Positions 17,373 through 26,122 of a DNA stretch of 64,000 nt are shown one piece after another. Source of the DNA: Kutzneria viridogrisea (lineage in GTDB: Bacteria; Actinomycetota; Actinomycetes; Mycobacteriales; Pseudonocardiaceae); the NCBI GenBank assembly GCA_014138725.1, contig JACJID010000007.1, positions 124,001 through 188,000 on the forward strand. The letters are read 5' to 3'. A program made the position numbers and the translations under genes. Below the pieces are notes generated by a model. That model was not told the DNA's origin and ran no database searches. It worked only from the letters and a program-made list of their open reading frames with translations. Every line of letters starts with the position of its first letter. Within the stretch, counting starts at the first letter, position 1.

Positions 17373-17456
17373 TCCCCCTCCCCCGGCCACCACGTCAGGC
17401 AGCCTGCGCGGGCGACGGTGGTACCCAACCCTAACGCCGTCTTCACCAAGGCCGAT
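17373..17456 (+). pseudogene. Decayed queC fragment
   Basis: In one frame the sequence reads PGHHVRQPARATVVPNPNAV, against DGHYAEQSMRATVVPNRNAV in the intact queC at 30.3-31.0 kb, and the nucleotides match closely over about 40 bases. Neither the PP-loop nor the zinc site remains. It sits between an upstream element and the phyH gene, showing that a queC cassette once lay here. Confidence 0.75.
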
Positions 17457-17473
17457 CGAAAGAGGTGTACAAT
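17441..17473 (+). promoter_or_regulatory. Probable phyH promoter (TACAAT -10)
   Basis: TACAAT at 17468-17473 matches a -10 box and recurs at the same place before the phyH remnant at 29220. A weakened upstream element (CTTCACC-AAGG-CCGATCGAAA) precedes it. Transcription would start close to the ATG at 17490, giving a very short leader. Confidence 0.45.
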
Positions 17474-17489
17474 TCTTATCACCGATGAT

Positions 17490-18260
17490 ATGAGGACCTC
17501 GTTCCGACAGGATGGCTATCTGGTCGTCCCGAACGTCCTGAGTGCGGCGCAAATCGCGAAAGCTCGTCGTGCTCTCGCCGAGATGGAAAGGAGCGAAACG
17601 CACACCCTTCAGAAGGGTGATGTCGAGGCCCTGCGGGAGGGCCGCGGCGGATACTACATCTGGCACCAGTCATTCATAAGGCAGGAGTCGCGTAGCCTTC
17701 TTGACCTGTACACGGAAACAGGTATCGGAAAACTTGCCGACCAACTTTTGCGGTCCGACATTCCAAGCACTCAACCCCGTGTTGCACAAGTGGTGGTGAC
17801 CGTACCACCATGGCCGGGTCACGGACCACAGCGCGTCCCTCATTTCGACGGCCCAATGCTCATTCCAGGCACTTGGGAACCCACCTCTTTTTCCCTGTTG
17901 GCAGGCGTGTGGCTGACTCAGCACGAGCTTTCCTCCAGCGGAAATCTGCTGGTTTGGCCGGGTACGCATCTTCGATTTGGAGAGTACCTGGCAGAGCGCG
18001 GCGCCGATTCCATCGCGGACACGGACGCGATGCATGAGGGACCCTATCCGAAGATCGAACTGGGGGATCCGGTACCGGTGACCGTGGCTGCCGGATCCGT
18101 GTATTTCGCTCACTATCTCCTTGCTCATGAAGCCGGAAAGTTCATCGATCCGACTGGAGATCGGCGGGAAACCGTGTACTACCGGTTGAATGCAGAACGT
18201 CACGAGTCCAATTGGCGTCAGGCCGTAACTGAACCTTTGTCGGAGTTCGCGTCGGCGTGA
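17490..18260 (+). CDS. Phytanoyl-CoA dioxygenase (PhyH)-like Fe(II)/2-oxoglutarate oxygenase
   Basis: 256 residues from the ATG at 17490. The facial triad is visible: His118 and Asp120 in VPHFDGPM, distal His213 in YLLAHEAGKF, with Arg225 or Arg232 to bind 2-oxoglutarate (GDRRETVYYR). A predicted -10 box lies only 16 bases before the ATG and no ribosome-binding site is seen, so translation may be nearly leaderless. It stands between the GT2 gene and the convergent MFS gene. It probably hydroxylates or otherwise oxidises a sugar or base of the product. A truncated copy exists at 29.2 kb. Confidence 0.85.
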   Translation: MRTSFRQDGYLVVPNVLSAAQIAKARRALAEMERSETHTLQKGDVEALREGRGGYYIWHQSFIRQESRSLLDLYTETGIGKLADQLLRSDIPSTQPRVAQVVVTVPPWPGHGPQRVPHFDGPMLIPGTWEPTSFSLLAGVWLTQHELSSSGNLLVWPGTHLRFGEYLAERGADSIADTDAMHEGPYPKIELGDPVPVTVAAGSVYFAHYLLAHEAGKFIDPTGDRRETVYYRLNAERHESNWRQAVTEPLSEFASA

Positions 18261-18342
18261 GTTCCGCTTGGCGGGTGCTGCTGGCTGGGCGCGGCGGTGG
18301 CCTGCTTGACCAGTGGGATGCCGCCCCACCCGGCCGGTCGTG

Positions 18343-18378
18343 GGCGCCCAAGGGACACACGCCAGTGGTGTGGGCGCC
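18343..18378. terminator. Hairpin between convergent phyH and MFS genes
   Basis: GGCGCCCA (18343-18350) pairs with TGGGCGCC (18371-18378), and inside it CACAC pairs with GTGTG. It lies in the gap between two converging genes, so it could end both transcripts. No U-run is visible. Confidence 0.5.
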
Positions 18379-18400
18379 GGGAAACGACTGCGCGCGAATG

Positions 18401-19663
18401 TCATGTCCGCGGTCGCGTCCCGACTTCGGTGGGAGTGACCTCAGCCTCCGCCGGCAGTTTCCTGATGGCCGGTGTGCTGAGCGCAACCATCGCGGACAGC
18501 AGTTGGATCCCTGCGGCCAACCACAGCGTTGAGTACACGCCGATCGCAGCGGCAACAGGGCCGACCAAGGCCTGGCCGATGGGCTGGCAGGCCACCGAGC
18601 CAAAGTTGGCGTACGCGTTCACTCGGGACAGCTTGTCCCCGGGGATGTTCCGTTGCAGAGTTGTGGCCCACACGGAGCTGAAGATGGCAACGCCGATGCC
18701 GGCGACAAACGCGAGGGCACACAGCAGCAGGAGTGGGAGCTGAAGCGCCAGCCCGAGTGTGGGCAACGCGCCGATCGTCAGAGCCAGGATGCCCGTGCGC
18801 AGCGGCCTTTCGGAGTGGACATGCATGGCGACCATCCCGCCTACGAAGAGCCCCACGCCAAGAACGGCGTTCATCGAGGCCCAGGCCGCTGGGCCACCCA
18901 GATCCCGCTTCGCGAGCAACGGGCCGAGCACCGCTATCCAGGAAAGCAGGAGGTTGCCGAGCGAGGAGGTCGCAACTGTCATCCACAGCCAGGTCCTGCC
19001 GCGGAACTCGCTCCATCCCTCGCGGAGGTCGTGCGTGAACGAGTTCTTCGTAGTAGGCAGTTGTCTCTCGATCGGTATCACGGAGAGCATGAGCGCACTG
19101 ACGCCGAAGGTCGCCGCGTCAACGGCGATCGCCCACCCCGGTCCGGACAGAGCCACGAGCAGGCCCGCTAACGCCGGACCCGCGATGCCGCCACCAGAGA
19201 ACGCCATTCCGCGCAATCCGTTGGCCTGCTGGAGGAGCTCGCCAGACAGCAGCGAGGGAACGAGCCCGGCGGAGGCCGGGTCGAAGGCGGCGCTCGCCAT
19301 GCCCTGCACCGCCTGGAGGGCTGCGAGCTGCCATATTTGGGCGTCGCCGCTGAGGAGCAGCACTGCCACGGTGCCCTGACTCGCGAAGCGGACGAGGTCG
19401 GCCGTCACCATGATCCGTCGGCGCGGGAACCGGTCCGCCATCACTCCGCCGATCAGCAGGGTCGCGACCATGGGGACGGCGCGCGCGGCCAGGACGAAGC
19501 CCAGGTCGCTGGCCGACCCGGTCAGGTCCAGCACCGCGAACGACAGAGCGACGGCCGTCATGCCGTCACCGAGTAGGGAGGTGGCCTCCCCGATGAAAAA
19601 CCGACGGAAGGTTCTCTCCCGCAAGACCGACCATGCCGTCAACCAGTTCTCCTTGGTCTTCAC
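18401..19663 (-). CDS. MFS exporter
   Basis: 420 residues, about twelve hydrophobic segments; the motif GGVMADRFPRRR in the loop between segments 2 and 3 is the MFS motif A. GTG start at 19663 overlaps the stop of the GT2 gene by four bases (GTGA). It is the third gene of the GT4-GT2-MFS unit headed by the element at 22238. In a biosynthetic cluster this is most likely the product exporter and self-resistance pump. Confidence 0.88.
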   Translation of the reverse strand: MKTKENWLTAWSVLRERTFRRFFIGEATSLLGDGMTAVALSFAVLDLTGSASDLGFVLAARAVPMVATLLIGGVMADRFPRRRIMVTADLVRFASQGTVAVLLLSGDAQIWQLAALQAVQGMASAAFDPASAGLVPSLLSGELLQQANGLRGMAFSGGGIAGPALAGLLVALSGPGWAIAVDAATFGVSALMLSVIPIERQLPTTKNSFTHDLREGWSEFRGRTWLWMTVATSSLGNLLLSWIAVLGPLLAKRDLGGPAAWASMNAVLGVGLFVGGMVAMHVHSERPLRTGILALTIGALPTLGLALQLPLLLLCALAFVAGIGVAIFSSVWATTLQRNIPGDKLSRVNAYANFGSVACQPIGQALVGPVAAAIGVYSTLWLAAGIQLLSAMVALSTPAIRKLPAEAEVTPTEVGTRPRT

Positions 19664-20952
19664 AACAATGCTTCGGTGGCCGTCCGAACCTTGTCGGCCG
19701 CCAGCCAGCGGGTGTCGACGTGGCGGCCGATGCGATGGGCCTCGTCGAGGATCCAATTGCCCCAGCGATCCCAGACGCCGGACAGCCGGGAGGTGACGAG
19801 GACGTGGTCCACAGACTGGTCCGCGAGCGGAGTGCGGACGCCCAGTGCATGGCGCACCCTCCCGCCGGATGGGGAAGGCCCCGCGAGTGACCCGTCGAAG
19901 TCGAACAGTTCCGCGCTGGGCAGCCCTTCGGGCAAAACGGGGCCACATCCGAACACCGCGACGCGGGTGCCCGCTGGAAGCTCTCGGAGCGCAGCCAGTT
20001 CGTTCGTGACCACGCTTCCGCGGGCCTGCTCGGCGGCGCGCAGGACGAGGAGGTACTCGTCCTCCACGTTCCAGTCGTGGCTGATCTCGAAGTGGTCGCG
20101 CGGTTCGGCGAACCACGCCCACAGCAACTCGGTCACCGGCTCCGGGTGCTTGCGGGCCATCATGAGCACGTTTTCGGCGCCGCTGCTCAGGTCGTCCTCG
20201 ACGGATCTCTCATGCGGAGTGTCGAGCGCCCACGCGTCCCTGCTCACGGTGAAGGCCGTGCCCCTGCGGTGGAGCCGGTAGCCGAGGTCCAGATCTTCGC
20301 CGCCCCAGCTGCGGAAGTCCTCGTCGAAGCCGCCGACCTCCCAGAAGTCCGCCGCTCGCACCGAACAGTTGAGGGACCAGAACCACTGCCACGGGACGAC
20401 AGCGGTGCCCAGGTCGAAGCCGAACCGTTCGAATGCCAGGTGGCGTACGTCCTGGAAACCGATCTGGTGACCGTGGCGGCGGACGATCTCCTCGGGAGTC
20501 CTCGGCAGACCGGTGGCCGATCGCGGCAGTGGATCGGCGTCGGGACGATAGCCGTACGTGTAGCCGACCACGGCCCGGGTCTGCCCGGCCGGCGGGGCTG
20601 AGTGGGCGGCGAGGTGGGCGCGGACGAAGCCGGCCCCGGGCCGTACGCCGGCGTCCAGGAAGACCAGTACCGGTGCCGAGGCCAGCCGTGCCCCCGCGTT
20701 GCGGGCCGCGGCAGCCCGGAAGCCTCGATCCTCCTGGAACCAGTAACCGAGGTCGAGTCGGTGCTCGAAGTCCCGCACGACCGACCGAGTTTCGTCGGCC
20801 GAACCGTCGTCGGCGACGATGACCTCGAAGCCGCCCCCGTCCGGCGGCTGCTGCGCGGCGAGGGCGGCCAAGCTGCCGCGCAGCAACTCCGCGCGGTTGT
20901 AGGTCGGGATGATCACCGAGACCTGAGCCCCGGTACGGCGGCGCGCCGGCAC
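19660..20952 (-). CDS. GT2-family glycosyltransferase with C-terminal Rossmann-like extension
   Basis: 430 residues, GTG start. GT-A core: VSVIIPTYNRAELL, VIVADDGSADE, AAAARNAGARL, LVFLDAGVRP and SWGGEDLDLGYRLH. After about residue 310 a degenerate methyltransferase-like domain follows (TRVAVFGCGPVL; SVDHVLVTSRLSGVWDRWG). This layout is shared with the enzyme at 15921, so the two are paralogues. It starts two bases after the stop of the GT4 gene upstream. Probable sugar transfer onto the growing glycoside. Confidence 0.85.
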   Translation of the reverse strand: MPARRRTGAQVSVIIPTYNRAELLRGSLAALAAQQPPDGGGFEVIVADDGSADETRSVVRDFEHRLDLGYWFQEDRGFRAAAARNAGARLASAPVLVFLDAGVRPGAGFVRAHLAAHSAPPAGQTRAVVGYTYGYRPDADPLPRSATGLPRTPEEIVRRHGHQIGFQDVRHLAFERFGFDLGTAVVPWQWFWSLNCSVRAADFWEVGGFDEDFRSWGGEDLDLGYRLHRRGTAFTVSRDAWALDTPHERSVEDDLSSGAENVLMMARKHPEPVTELLWAWFAEPRDHFEISHDWNVEDEYLLVLRAAEQARGSVVTNELAALRELPAGTRVAVFGCGPVLPEGLPSAELFDFDGSLAGPSPSGGRVRHALGVRTPLADQSVDHVLVTSRLSGVWDRWGNWILDEAHRIGRHVDTRWLAADKVRTATEALL

Positions 20953-20954
20953 CG

Positions 20955-22151
20955 CTACGCCCTGCCTGGAGCTGTGGCTGGAGTCAGGGAGCCAGCGGTG
21001 ATGCGCAGGAAGTTCTCCGCGACCGCGGCGGAGGACTGGTCGCTGACTTGGTGCAGGGCTTGGGCTGATGCCGCGTGGTAGGCGTCCGCGTTGTCCAGCA
21101 GTTCAGCGGCGGCCTGCCAGAGGCGGGCGGCGTTGTCGGCGAAGTCGACCGCCTCCAGTGTGTTGCCCGTTAGCAGGGACGAGCGGCCGAGCCCACTGAG
21201 TACGTCGAGGTCCACCAGTCGCCCTGCGCCGCCGACCAGCACCGGAAGGTGGCCGAAGCGGTAGGCCACGACAGGGGTGCCCACGGACAACGATTCCGCC
21301 GCCACGTTGCCGAACGTCTCCGGCCTGGTCGACGGCACCAGTGTCAGTGCGGCCTCAGCGAGAAAGGGCTGCACTCCCAGCCAGGGGATGGCGGGAAGCA
21401 CCTCGACGTTGGGAAAAGCGGCCGCACGTGCACGGCACGCGTTTATCAACTCCGTCTGCATCCCGCGCCCCAGTTCGAAGGCCGCCGCCGCGAGCACGAT
21501 CTGCACCGGTCGCCCGAAGCCCTCGGGAAGCGCGTTGAGAAGTTCCGCGATGCCCTTGTACGGATCAGCCCTGGCCACGATCCGCACCGGACCGGTGCGG
21601 CGTAGGCGCTCGCGCTCGTCGTGGCACGGGGCCTGGCCGGTGCTCGGCAGGGCGTTGGGCAGCGCGTGCCAGCCGGTTGTGTCGAGTCCGGTGCGCGCTG
21701 CCTCGTCGATCAGGAAGGGGCTGACCGCGAGGACGGCGTCGGGACGCTGGGCCAGACTGCGTCGCATGTGGTCGTCCTCCCGGAGGAAGTGCACCATGAG
21801 CGCGGTACGGACACCGGGCGGTGCCGGGCTGAGGAAACCAAGTCCCACAACGGCGTCGGCCCAGCAGACCACGTTGATGTCGTGGGCGGTGAGGATCTCC
21901 AGCACCTCCCTGCGCACCGGCTCCGGGTCCGCGAAGAGCTGGGGCAGGTCGTCGAACAGCAACGGGTGCGGCAGGTGCAGCGATGCGAGCCGGACCAGGT
22001 CGTGCTCGTCCTCGGCGCGGGGCGGCCCGGCCGCGATGATCAGAGCGCGGTGGCCGATCTCGCGCAGTCCGCTGGCGAGTGACGCGACGGCACGCTCGAT
22101 TCCCGCGGGTTCATCGGAACTGTGGGTCAGTAGGACGAAGGCGACGTTCAT
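20955..22151 (-). CDS. Glycosyltransferase, GT4-type; paralogue of 26123..27232
   Basis: 398 residues, ATG at 22151. GT-B fold: opening MNVAFVLLTHSSDEPAGIER and the C-terminal donor site TRPETFGNVAAESLSVGTPV with the E-x7-E spacing. It is closely related along its whole length to the GT4 gene at 26123 (MNIAFVLLTHDPDEPAGIER; TGPESFGNVAAEALSVGTPV). It carries about 30 extra residues near the C-terminus. It leads the GT4-GT2-MFS unit, with a cluster element 87 bases upstream of its start. Confidence 0.87.
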   Translation of the reverse strand: MNVAFVLLTHSSDEPAGIERAVASLASGLREIGHRALIIAAGPPRAEDEHDLVRLASLHLPHPLLFDDLPQLFADPEPVRREVLEILTAHDINVVCWADAVVGLGFLSPAPPGVRTALMVHFLREDDHMRRSLAQRPDAVLAVSPFLIDEAARTGLDTTGWHALPNALPSTGQAPCHDERERLRRTGPVRIVARADPYKGIAELLNALPEGFGRPVQIVLAAAAFELGRGMQTELINACRARAAAFPNVEVLPAIPWLGVQPFLAEAALTLVPSTRPETFGNVAAESLSVGTPVVAYRFGHLPVLVGGAGRLVDLDVLSGLGRSSLLTGNTLEAVDFADNAARLWQAAAELLDNADAYHAASAQALHQVSDQSSAAVAENFLRITAGSLTPATAPGRA

Positions 22152-22237
22152 CCTGGCTCCTTGCTACGACCGTGGGCTGGCGCGTCGGGCTGCCTCTGCG
22201 TCTTCCTGTGGCCATGGTGAAGGAATGCGCTCCGGGA

Positions 22238-22260
22238 AACATCACGGCTCGGTACCGAGA
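22238..22260 (-). promoter_or_regulatory. Cluster upstream element before the GT4-GT2-MFS unit
   Basis: On the minus strand TCTCGGT-N6-CCGTGATGTT. The second half matches the queC and queD elements in nine of ten bases, with the 6-base spacing of queC. A plus-strand half-site (CCGAAG-N5-CCGCGACGAA, 22277-22297) follows, pointing toward the methyltransferase. Confidence 0.5.
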
Positions 22261-22313
22261 GAAAGTGGTCGAGGTACCGAAGTTCCACCGCGACGAAATC
22301 AGGAAACGCGGCA

Positions 22314-22342
22314 TTGACAGCGGATCTGGGCCACGACATACT
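22314..22342 (+). promoter_or_regulatory. Promoter of the 22.4-kb methyltransferase
   Basis: TTGACA (22314-22319), a 17-base spacer and CATACT (22337-22342) form a good vegetative promoter 55 bases before the likely ATG. Confidence 0.6.
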
Positions 22343-22397
22343 GGATTCCACCTGTTTCGATATTCAGCCTCTCAGGATGGAAGACCGAAAGGGAAGT

Positions 22398-23165
22398 ATG
22401 GTCGACAACATGCGGAGGTGTGATGAGATACCCGATTCCACGATTGTGCCGGTAGCTGCCGGGGCGCCGCGCCGGTCGATGCGGGAGACTTTCACGAGAA
22501 TCTACGAGAGCAGAGTCCCCGCACCGGTCGACAACGGCACCACCGGGAACGACACCGAATCCTGTTCGGGCACGGGGTCGAATCTGGCCCAGACCGCGGC
22601 GGTTCGCACCGAACTGCCGGCCCTGGTGGCCGATCTCGGCGTCAGCAGCTTCCTCGATGTACCCTGCGGGGACCTGTTCTGGATTTCCACGATCGAACTC
22701 GGTGTCGACGCCTACCTCGGCGCCGACATCGTTCCCGGGCTGATCGAGCGGAACCGGGACCGCTTCGCGCACTCGAACCGTGAGTTCCGGGTCATCGACC
22801 TCACTCGGGATCAGCTTCCGCGGGTGGATCTGATCTTCTGTCGCGACTGCCTCGTACACCTCCACGACGAGGACGTCCACCGGGCGCTGGCCAACATCAA
22901 GCGGAGCGGTTCAACATTCCTCGCGATGACCACCTTCACCGAGCGAACCGAGAATGCCGACGTCATCGAGACCGGAGCCTGGCGCCCGCTCAACTTCCAA
23001 CTCGCGCCCTTCCGCCTGCCTGAGCCTTTCCGGCTGATCAACGAGCGCTGCACCGAGGTCGACGTGACCACCGAGAACGGCGTGCGGGTCGAACACCGCT
23101 ACGCCGACAAGTCGATCGGCGTTTGGCGTATCGCCGAAATCCCCACAGCGACCTCACCGACCTGA
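22398..23165 (+). CDS. Class I SAM-dependent methyltransferase
   Basis: 255 residues from the ATG at 22398 (AAAGGGAAG just upstream); starts at 22377 or 22314 are possible, but 22314 overlaps the predicted -35 box. SAM-binding motif I is FLDVPCGDLFW, motif II YLGADIVPGL, and post-motif FCRDCLVHLHDED. The family acts on small molecules, sugars or lipids. It is divergent from the GT4-GT2-MFS unit and ends at a strong hairpin. It is a candidate O-methyltransferase for the glycoside. Confidence 0.8.
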   Translation: MVDNMRRCDEIPDSTIVPVAAGAPRRSMRETFTRIYESRVPAPVDNGTTGNDTESCSGTGSNLAQTAAVRTELPALVADLGVSSFLDVPCGDLFWISTIELGVDAYLGADIVPGLIERNRDRFAHSNREFRVIDLTRDQLPRVDLIFCRDCLVHLHDEDVHRALANIKRSGSTFLAMTTFTERTENADVIETGAWRPLNFQLAPFRLPEPFRLINERCTEVDVTTENGVRVEHRYADKSIGVWRIAEIPTATSPT

Positions 23166-23199
23166 CCTGAGAATGGCTGGTACCCGGCGAGGTCTCCCG

Positions 23200-23240
23200 C
23201 AAGGGGCTGTCCCGTACACAAGCTACGGGACAGCCCCTTG
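23200..23240 (+). terminator. Strong hairpin terminator after the methyltransferase
   Basis: A perfect 17-base stem (CAAGGGGCTGTCCCGTA at 23200-23216 with its complement at 23224-23240) and a 7-base loop, 35 bases after the methyltransferase stop. It lacks a long U-run. The arm sequence also resembles actinobacterial insertion-sequence ends, and a transposase remnant follows. Confidence 0.7.
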
Positions 23241-23397
23241 TTGGGTCTGATCCTTCGTGCCGGAACTGCGAGCAATGCTCAGAACCTGTGGATCGGCCTG
23301 ACGGAGGGAGGCGTACCTTCCCAATGGATCGATCGATAGGTCATCGAGCAAGGCCGACGTTCGCAGCGTCGGTCGGGAAGGCACGCCCGCGCCTACG

Positions 23398-23517
23398 GTA
23401 GTCAACGAGGGCGGCACCACGCCAAGTGGCAGCTCGCTGCTGGATGAGATCGTCCGCGCCGGCGCCCGCTTCGAACGCGGCCACCTCGTTGAACGGGAGG
23501 AGACTCTGGTGGCGTAA
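23398..23517 (+). pseudogene. Remnant of an IS256-type transposase N-terminus
   Basis: Forty codons read VVNEGGTTPSGSSLLDEIVR then AGARFERGHLVEREETLVA and stop. The SLLDEIVR-x-GAR segment is characteristic of the start of actinobacterial IS256-family transposases. No catalytic domain follows. The remainder of the 400-base gap between the methyltransferase and the PPOX gene shows nothing else convincing. Confidence 0.5.
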
Positions 23518-23565
23518 CTTCCTTCCGGACAGATCCGCCATGGTGTCCGCCCCTGCGGCTGGGTT

Positions 23566-24159
23566 CTATTCAGCGCGCGGAAGCGGTGGCAGCGGCAACG
23601 GCAACCCCGGCAGGCCGTCGATGCTGGTCGCGATGTGCTCCTTCTTCTGGAAGTACACGTCGAGCGACTCATCGGACTCGCGCGCGAAGCGCGACGCGTG
23701 CAGCGGGCGGTCCTCGTCATAGGTCATGAACGGGACCGCGTACCCGCAGGTGTCGCGGATCTTCTCAGCGGTCACGACAATGATCGCGCGCAGGCCGTGC
23801 AGGGTCGGGTCGATGTCCGGGAAGTACCCCAACAGCTCCGCCCAACGCGCATCGTCGCGGAAGACCGGCTCTCCGCGGCCGTGCACGCGCACGATGTTGG
23901 GCGGACCGTCGAAGGCGCACCACATCAGGGTGATGCGGCCGTTCTCGCGCAGATGGGCGATCGTCTCGGCGTTGCTGCCGGCGAAATCGAGGTAGGCCAC
24001 GGTGAGTTCGTCGAGCACAGCGAACGAGCCGTTCAAGCCTTTGGGTGAAAGGTTGACGGTACCGCCGCCGTCCAGCGGCGCCGTCGCGGTGAAGAAGATG
24101 TGCTGCGCCTCGATGAAGGCACGCAGTCTGCCGTCTATCCGCTCGTAGCTCTTCCCCAT
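23566..24159 (-). CDS. Pyridoxamine 5'-phosphate oxidase (PPOX)-family protein
   Basis: 197 residues from the ATG at 24159 (MGKSYERIDG); longer in-frame starts are not supported. A split-barrel flavin or F420-binding fold is indicated by HIFFTATAPL, VNLSPKGLNG, TVAYLDFAGSN and GRITLMWCAF. Enzymes of this group reduce or oxidise small molecules with FMN or F420, or simply bind flavin. It stands alone between a transposase remnant and the carbamoyltransferase terminator, so it may not belong to the cluster. Confidence 0.8.
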   Translation of the reverse strand: MGKSYERIDGRLRAFIEAQHIFFTATAPLDGGGTVNLSPKGLNGSFAVLDELTVAYLDFAGSNAETIAHLRENGRITLMWCAFDGPPNIVRVHGRGEPVFRDDARWAELLGYFPDIDPTLHGLRAIIVVTAEKIRDTCGYAVPFMTYDEDRPLHASRFARESDESLDVYFQKKEHIATSIDGLPGLPLPLPPLPRAE

Positions 24160-24179
24160 ATGCCGATTATGGCGGGACT

Positions 24180-24215
24180 GTGATCCCTCCCCCGCAGCAG
24201 TAGGGCAGGGATCAC
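24180..24215. promoter_or_regulatory. Inverted repeat upstream of the PPOX gene
   Basis: GTGATCCCT (24180-24188) and AGGGATCAC (24207-24215) are perfect 9-base arms 18 bases apart, 21 bases before the PPOX start. Could be an operator or a leader hairpin. Confidence 0.35.
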
Positions 24216-24351
24216 ATGCCAAGGGGATCGACCACCGCCAGCCCAGATCACGATCAACTGGATCGCGTGAGCGGCATCTCGTACTTGATCCACAGGTCTT
24301 GACAATTGCTCCGGAACTACTGGCGGACCGATCGTGACCGGGCCCCACGTG

Positions 24352-24386
24352 GTGAGCCGCTCCCACCGCCGTCAGGAGCGGCTCAC
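24352..24386 (-). terminator. Hairpin at the end of the carbamoyltransferase gene
   Basis: GTGAGCCGCTCC (24352-24363) and GGAGCGGCTCAC (24375-24386) are perfect 12-base arms with an 11-base loop that contains the carbamoyltransferase stop codon. It probably ends the queD-queE-folE-GT4-carbamoyltransferase transcript. Confidence 0.6.
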
Positions 24387-26057
24387 CGCGTACGGCGGCA
24401 TGACCAGCAGGTCGACGTCCGGCGACTTGGCCATCAGACCGACCGCCTGATCCGGGGTGAGCACCATTGGCTCGCCCTTGATGTTGAGCGAGGTGTTGAT
24501 CAGTGCGGGCAGCCCGGAGGCCTCGCCCACCGCCGAGAGCAGGGCACCGAACTCGCTGTCCTCCGCGACGTACTGGCCCCGCGTGGTGCGGTCGACGTGG
24601 ACCCCGGCGACGGCACGCTCGCACTCACCCTGACCGACCATGTGCATGCACAGCATGTAGTCGCTGAGCCCGCTCACCGGCGGTTCCATACCGAGCTTGC
24701 CGAATCCGTCCCCGGTGAGCGACAGCGCGGCCGGACGCCACGACTCGCGGCCCTTGATCCGATTCAACCGGTCCAAGGTGGTACGCGACCGGGGCGAGGC
24801 GAGCAGGCTGCGGGCACCCAGCGCGCGCGGACCGAACTCGTTGCGGCCCTCGAACCAGGCCACCACCTGCCCCTGCTCCAGGGAGCGCACCGCCGTCGCC
24901 CGCAGTTCCTCGGGCTCCAGCGCCCGCGCGGTGACCCCTTGCCCGTCCAGCGCCGTCTCGATCATCGCGGTGGAGACCGGCGGCCCGAAGAAGATCGGCG
25001 GCGGCTCATCGGCTGGCAGCGGTGCCGGGGCCTTGCCCAGCAGGGCCTCCGCGAGCATCGCCGCCCCGAAGACCGTGCCGCCGTCGTTGGGCGCGACGGT
25101 GCCGAGGACACGGGAGTATCCGCTCTCCAGCGCGATCCGGCGGTTCAGATGGGCGTTGAGGGCCACCCCTCCGGAGAGCAGCAGAGTGTCCTCGCCGGAC
25201 AGGCTGCGCAGCCGACGGGCGATGCCCAGCCCCAAATCCTCCACTGTGGACTGCACGTCGGCGGCGAACGGCGCGTAGTCGAAGGGGTTCGCCGAGGAGG
25301 GCGTGTAAGGGAAGACACTGGCCTCGTATGCCTCCAGCCACTGCTCCCCCAGCCGGTCCCAGTCCCGCCCGGCGGCCAGCGAGCCGCGCAGCCTCGGATC
25401 GAGCCGGAACGAGGCGTCGGCCGGGTCGAAGCTCATGAACCGCATGTCACTGGTACGCCCGTAGGAGCTGAGCCCCATGAACTTGCCCGCGCCGAACCAG
25501 CCGAGCCGGGCGTACACCGCGGCGGCGCCGTACATCATGCCGAGCGACCAGCACTTGTCGTAGCGCTCCAGCAGACGGAAACGGCCGTTGTCGACATGGA
25601 ACAGCGAGGTCGATCCGTCTCCGCCCCAGCCGTCGGCGACCAGGACGTCCGCCTTGGCACAGGAGTTGAGGTAGTACGCCTGAGCCGCATGGCAGAGGTG
25701 GTGGTCGAAGAAGATGATCTCCCGGGTGCCCAGCTCACCGGCCAGGGTGGGCAGAATGGTTTCGGTGAGCCGGTCGGTGACGTGGACACCGCACGGGATG
25801 TCGGTCTCCGTCGCCAGCACCTTCTCGGAGTCTTCGGCCCAGGCGTACCCGATGGCGTCGACCTCGCTGGGGTGTACCCCGTGCGAATCGAGCAGGGCCC
25901 GAACCGCTCCTTCCGGCCCCTCCCCCGGTGCGTACCTGCGCCGACTGACGCGTTCCTGTTCCAGCGCGCCGATCACCTTGCCGTCGATCACCAGACACGC
26001 GGCCGCGTCATGGCAGAGCGGGACGTCGGGCCGTCCGATCAGTCCGAGAACGATCAT
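24372..26057 (-). CDS. O-carbamoyltransferase, NodU/CmcH/TobZ family
   Basis: 561 residues, full family length. The N-terminal Kae1-like domain has the metal motif DHHLCHAAQAY (His119 and His123), DGWGGDGS and GMMYGAAAVY; the C-terminal half has the YrdC-like signature FEGRNEFGPRALGARSLL and NTSLNIKGEP. Enzymes of this family use carbamoyl phosphate and ATP to make carbamoyl-AMP and move the carbamoyl group to a sugar hydroxyl, as in tobramycin, nodulation factors and cephamycins. It follows the GT4 gene at 65 bases and ends at a hairpin. It predicts an O-carbamoylated sugar on the product. Confidence 0.92.
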   Translation of the reverse strand: MIVLGLIGRPDVPLCHDAAACLVIDGKVIGALEQERVSRRRYAPGEGPEGAVRALLDSHGVHPSEVDAIGYAWAEDSEKVLATETDIPCGVHVTDRLTETILPTLAGELGTREIIFFDHHLCHAAQAYYLNSCAKADVLVADGWGGDGSTSLFHVDNGRFRLLERYDKCWSLGMMYGAAAVYARLGWFGAGKFMGLSSYGRTSDMRFMSFDPADASFRLDPRLRGSLAAGRDWDRLGEQWLEAYEASVFPYTPSSANPFDYAPFAADVQSTVEDLGLGIARRLRSLSGEDTLLLSGGVALNAHLNRRIALESGYSRVLGTVAPNDGGTVFGAAMLAEALLGKAPAPLPADEPPPIFFGPPVSTAMIETALDGQGVTARALEPEELRATAVRSLEQGQVVAWFEGRNEFGPRALGARSLLASPRSRTTLDRLNRIKGRESWRPAALSLTGDGFGKLGMEPPVSGLSDYMLCMHMVGQGECERAVAGVHVDRTTRGQYVAEDSEFGALLSAVGEASGLPALINTSLNIKGEPMVLTPDQAVGLMAKSPDVDLLVMPPYAVSRS

Positions 26058-26122
26058 TTATGCCTCCATGCAAGGGACGTTTTGGTGCGCGGCGGGACTG
26101 GTGCACCACCATCGCGACAGGG

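Noticed and set aside
23223-23720. Minus-strand frame ending in LSIDPLGRYASLRQADPQVL
   Set aside because: The last part looks protein-like, but it overlaps the end of the PPOX gene in another frame, has no start signals and matches no family I know. It may be a remnant; evidence is too weak to annotate.
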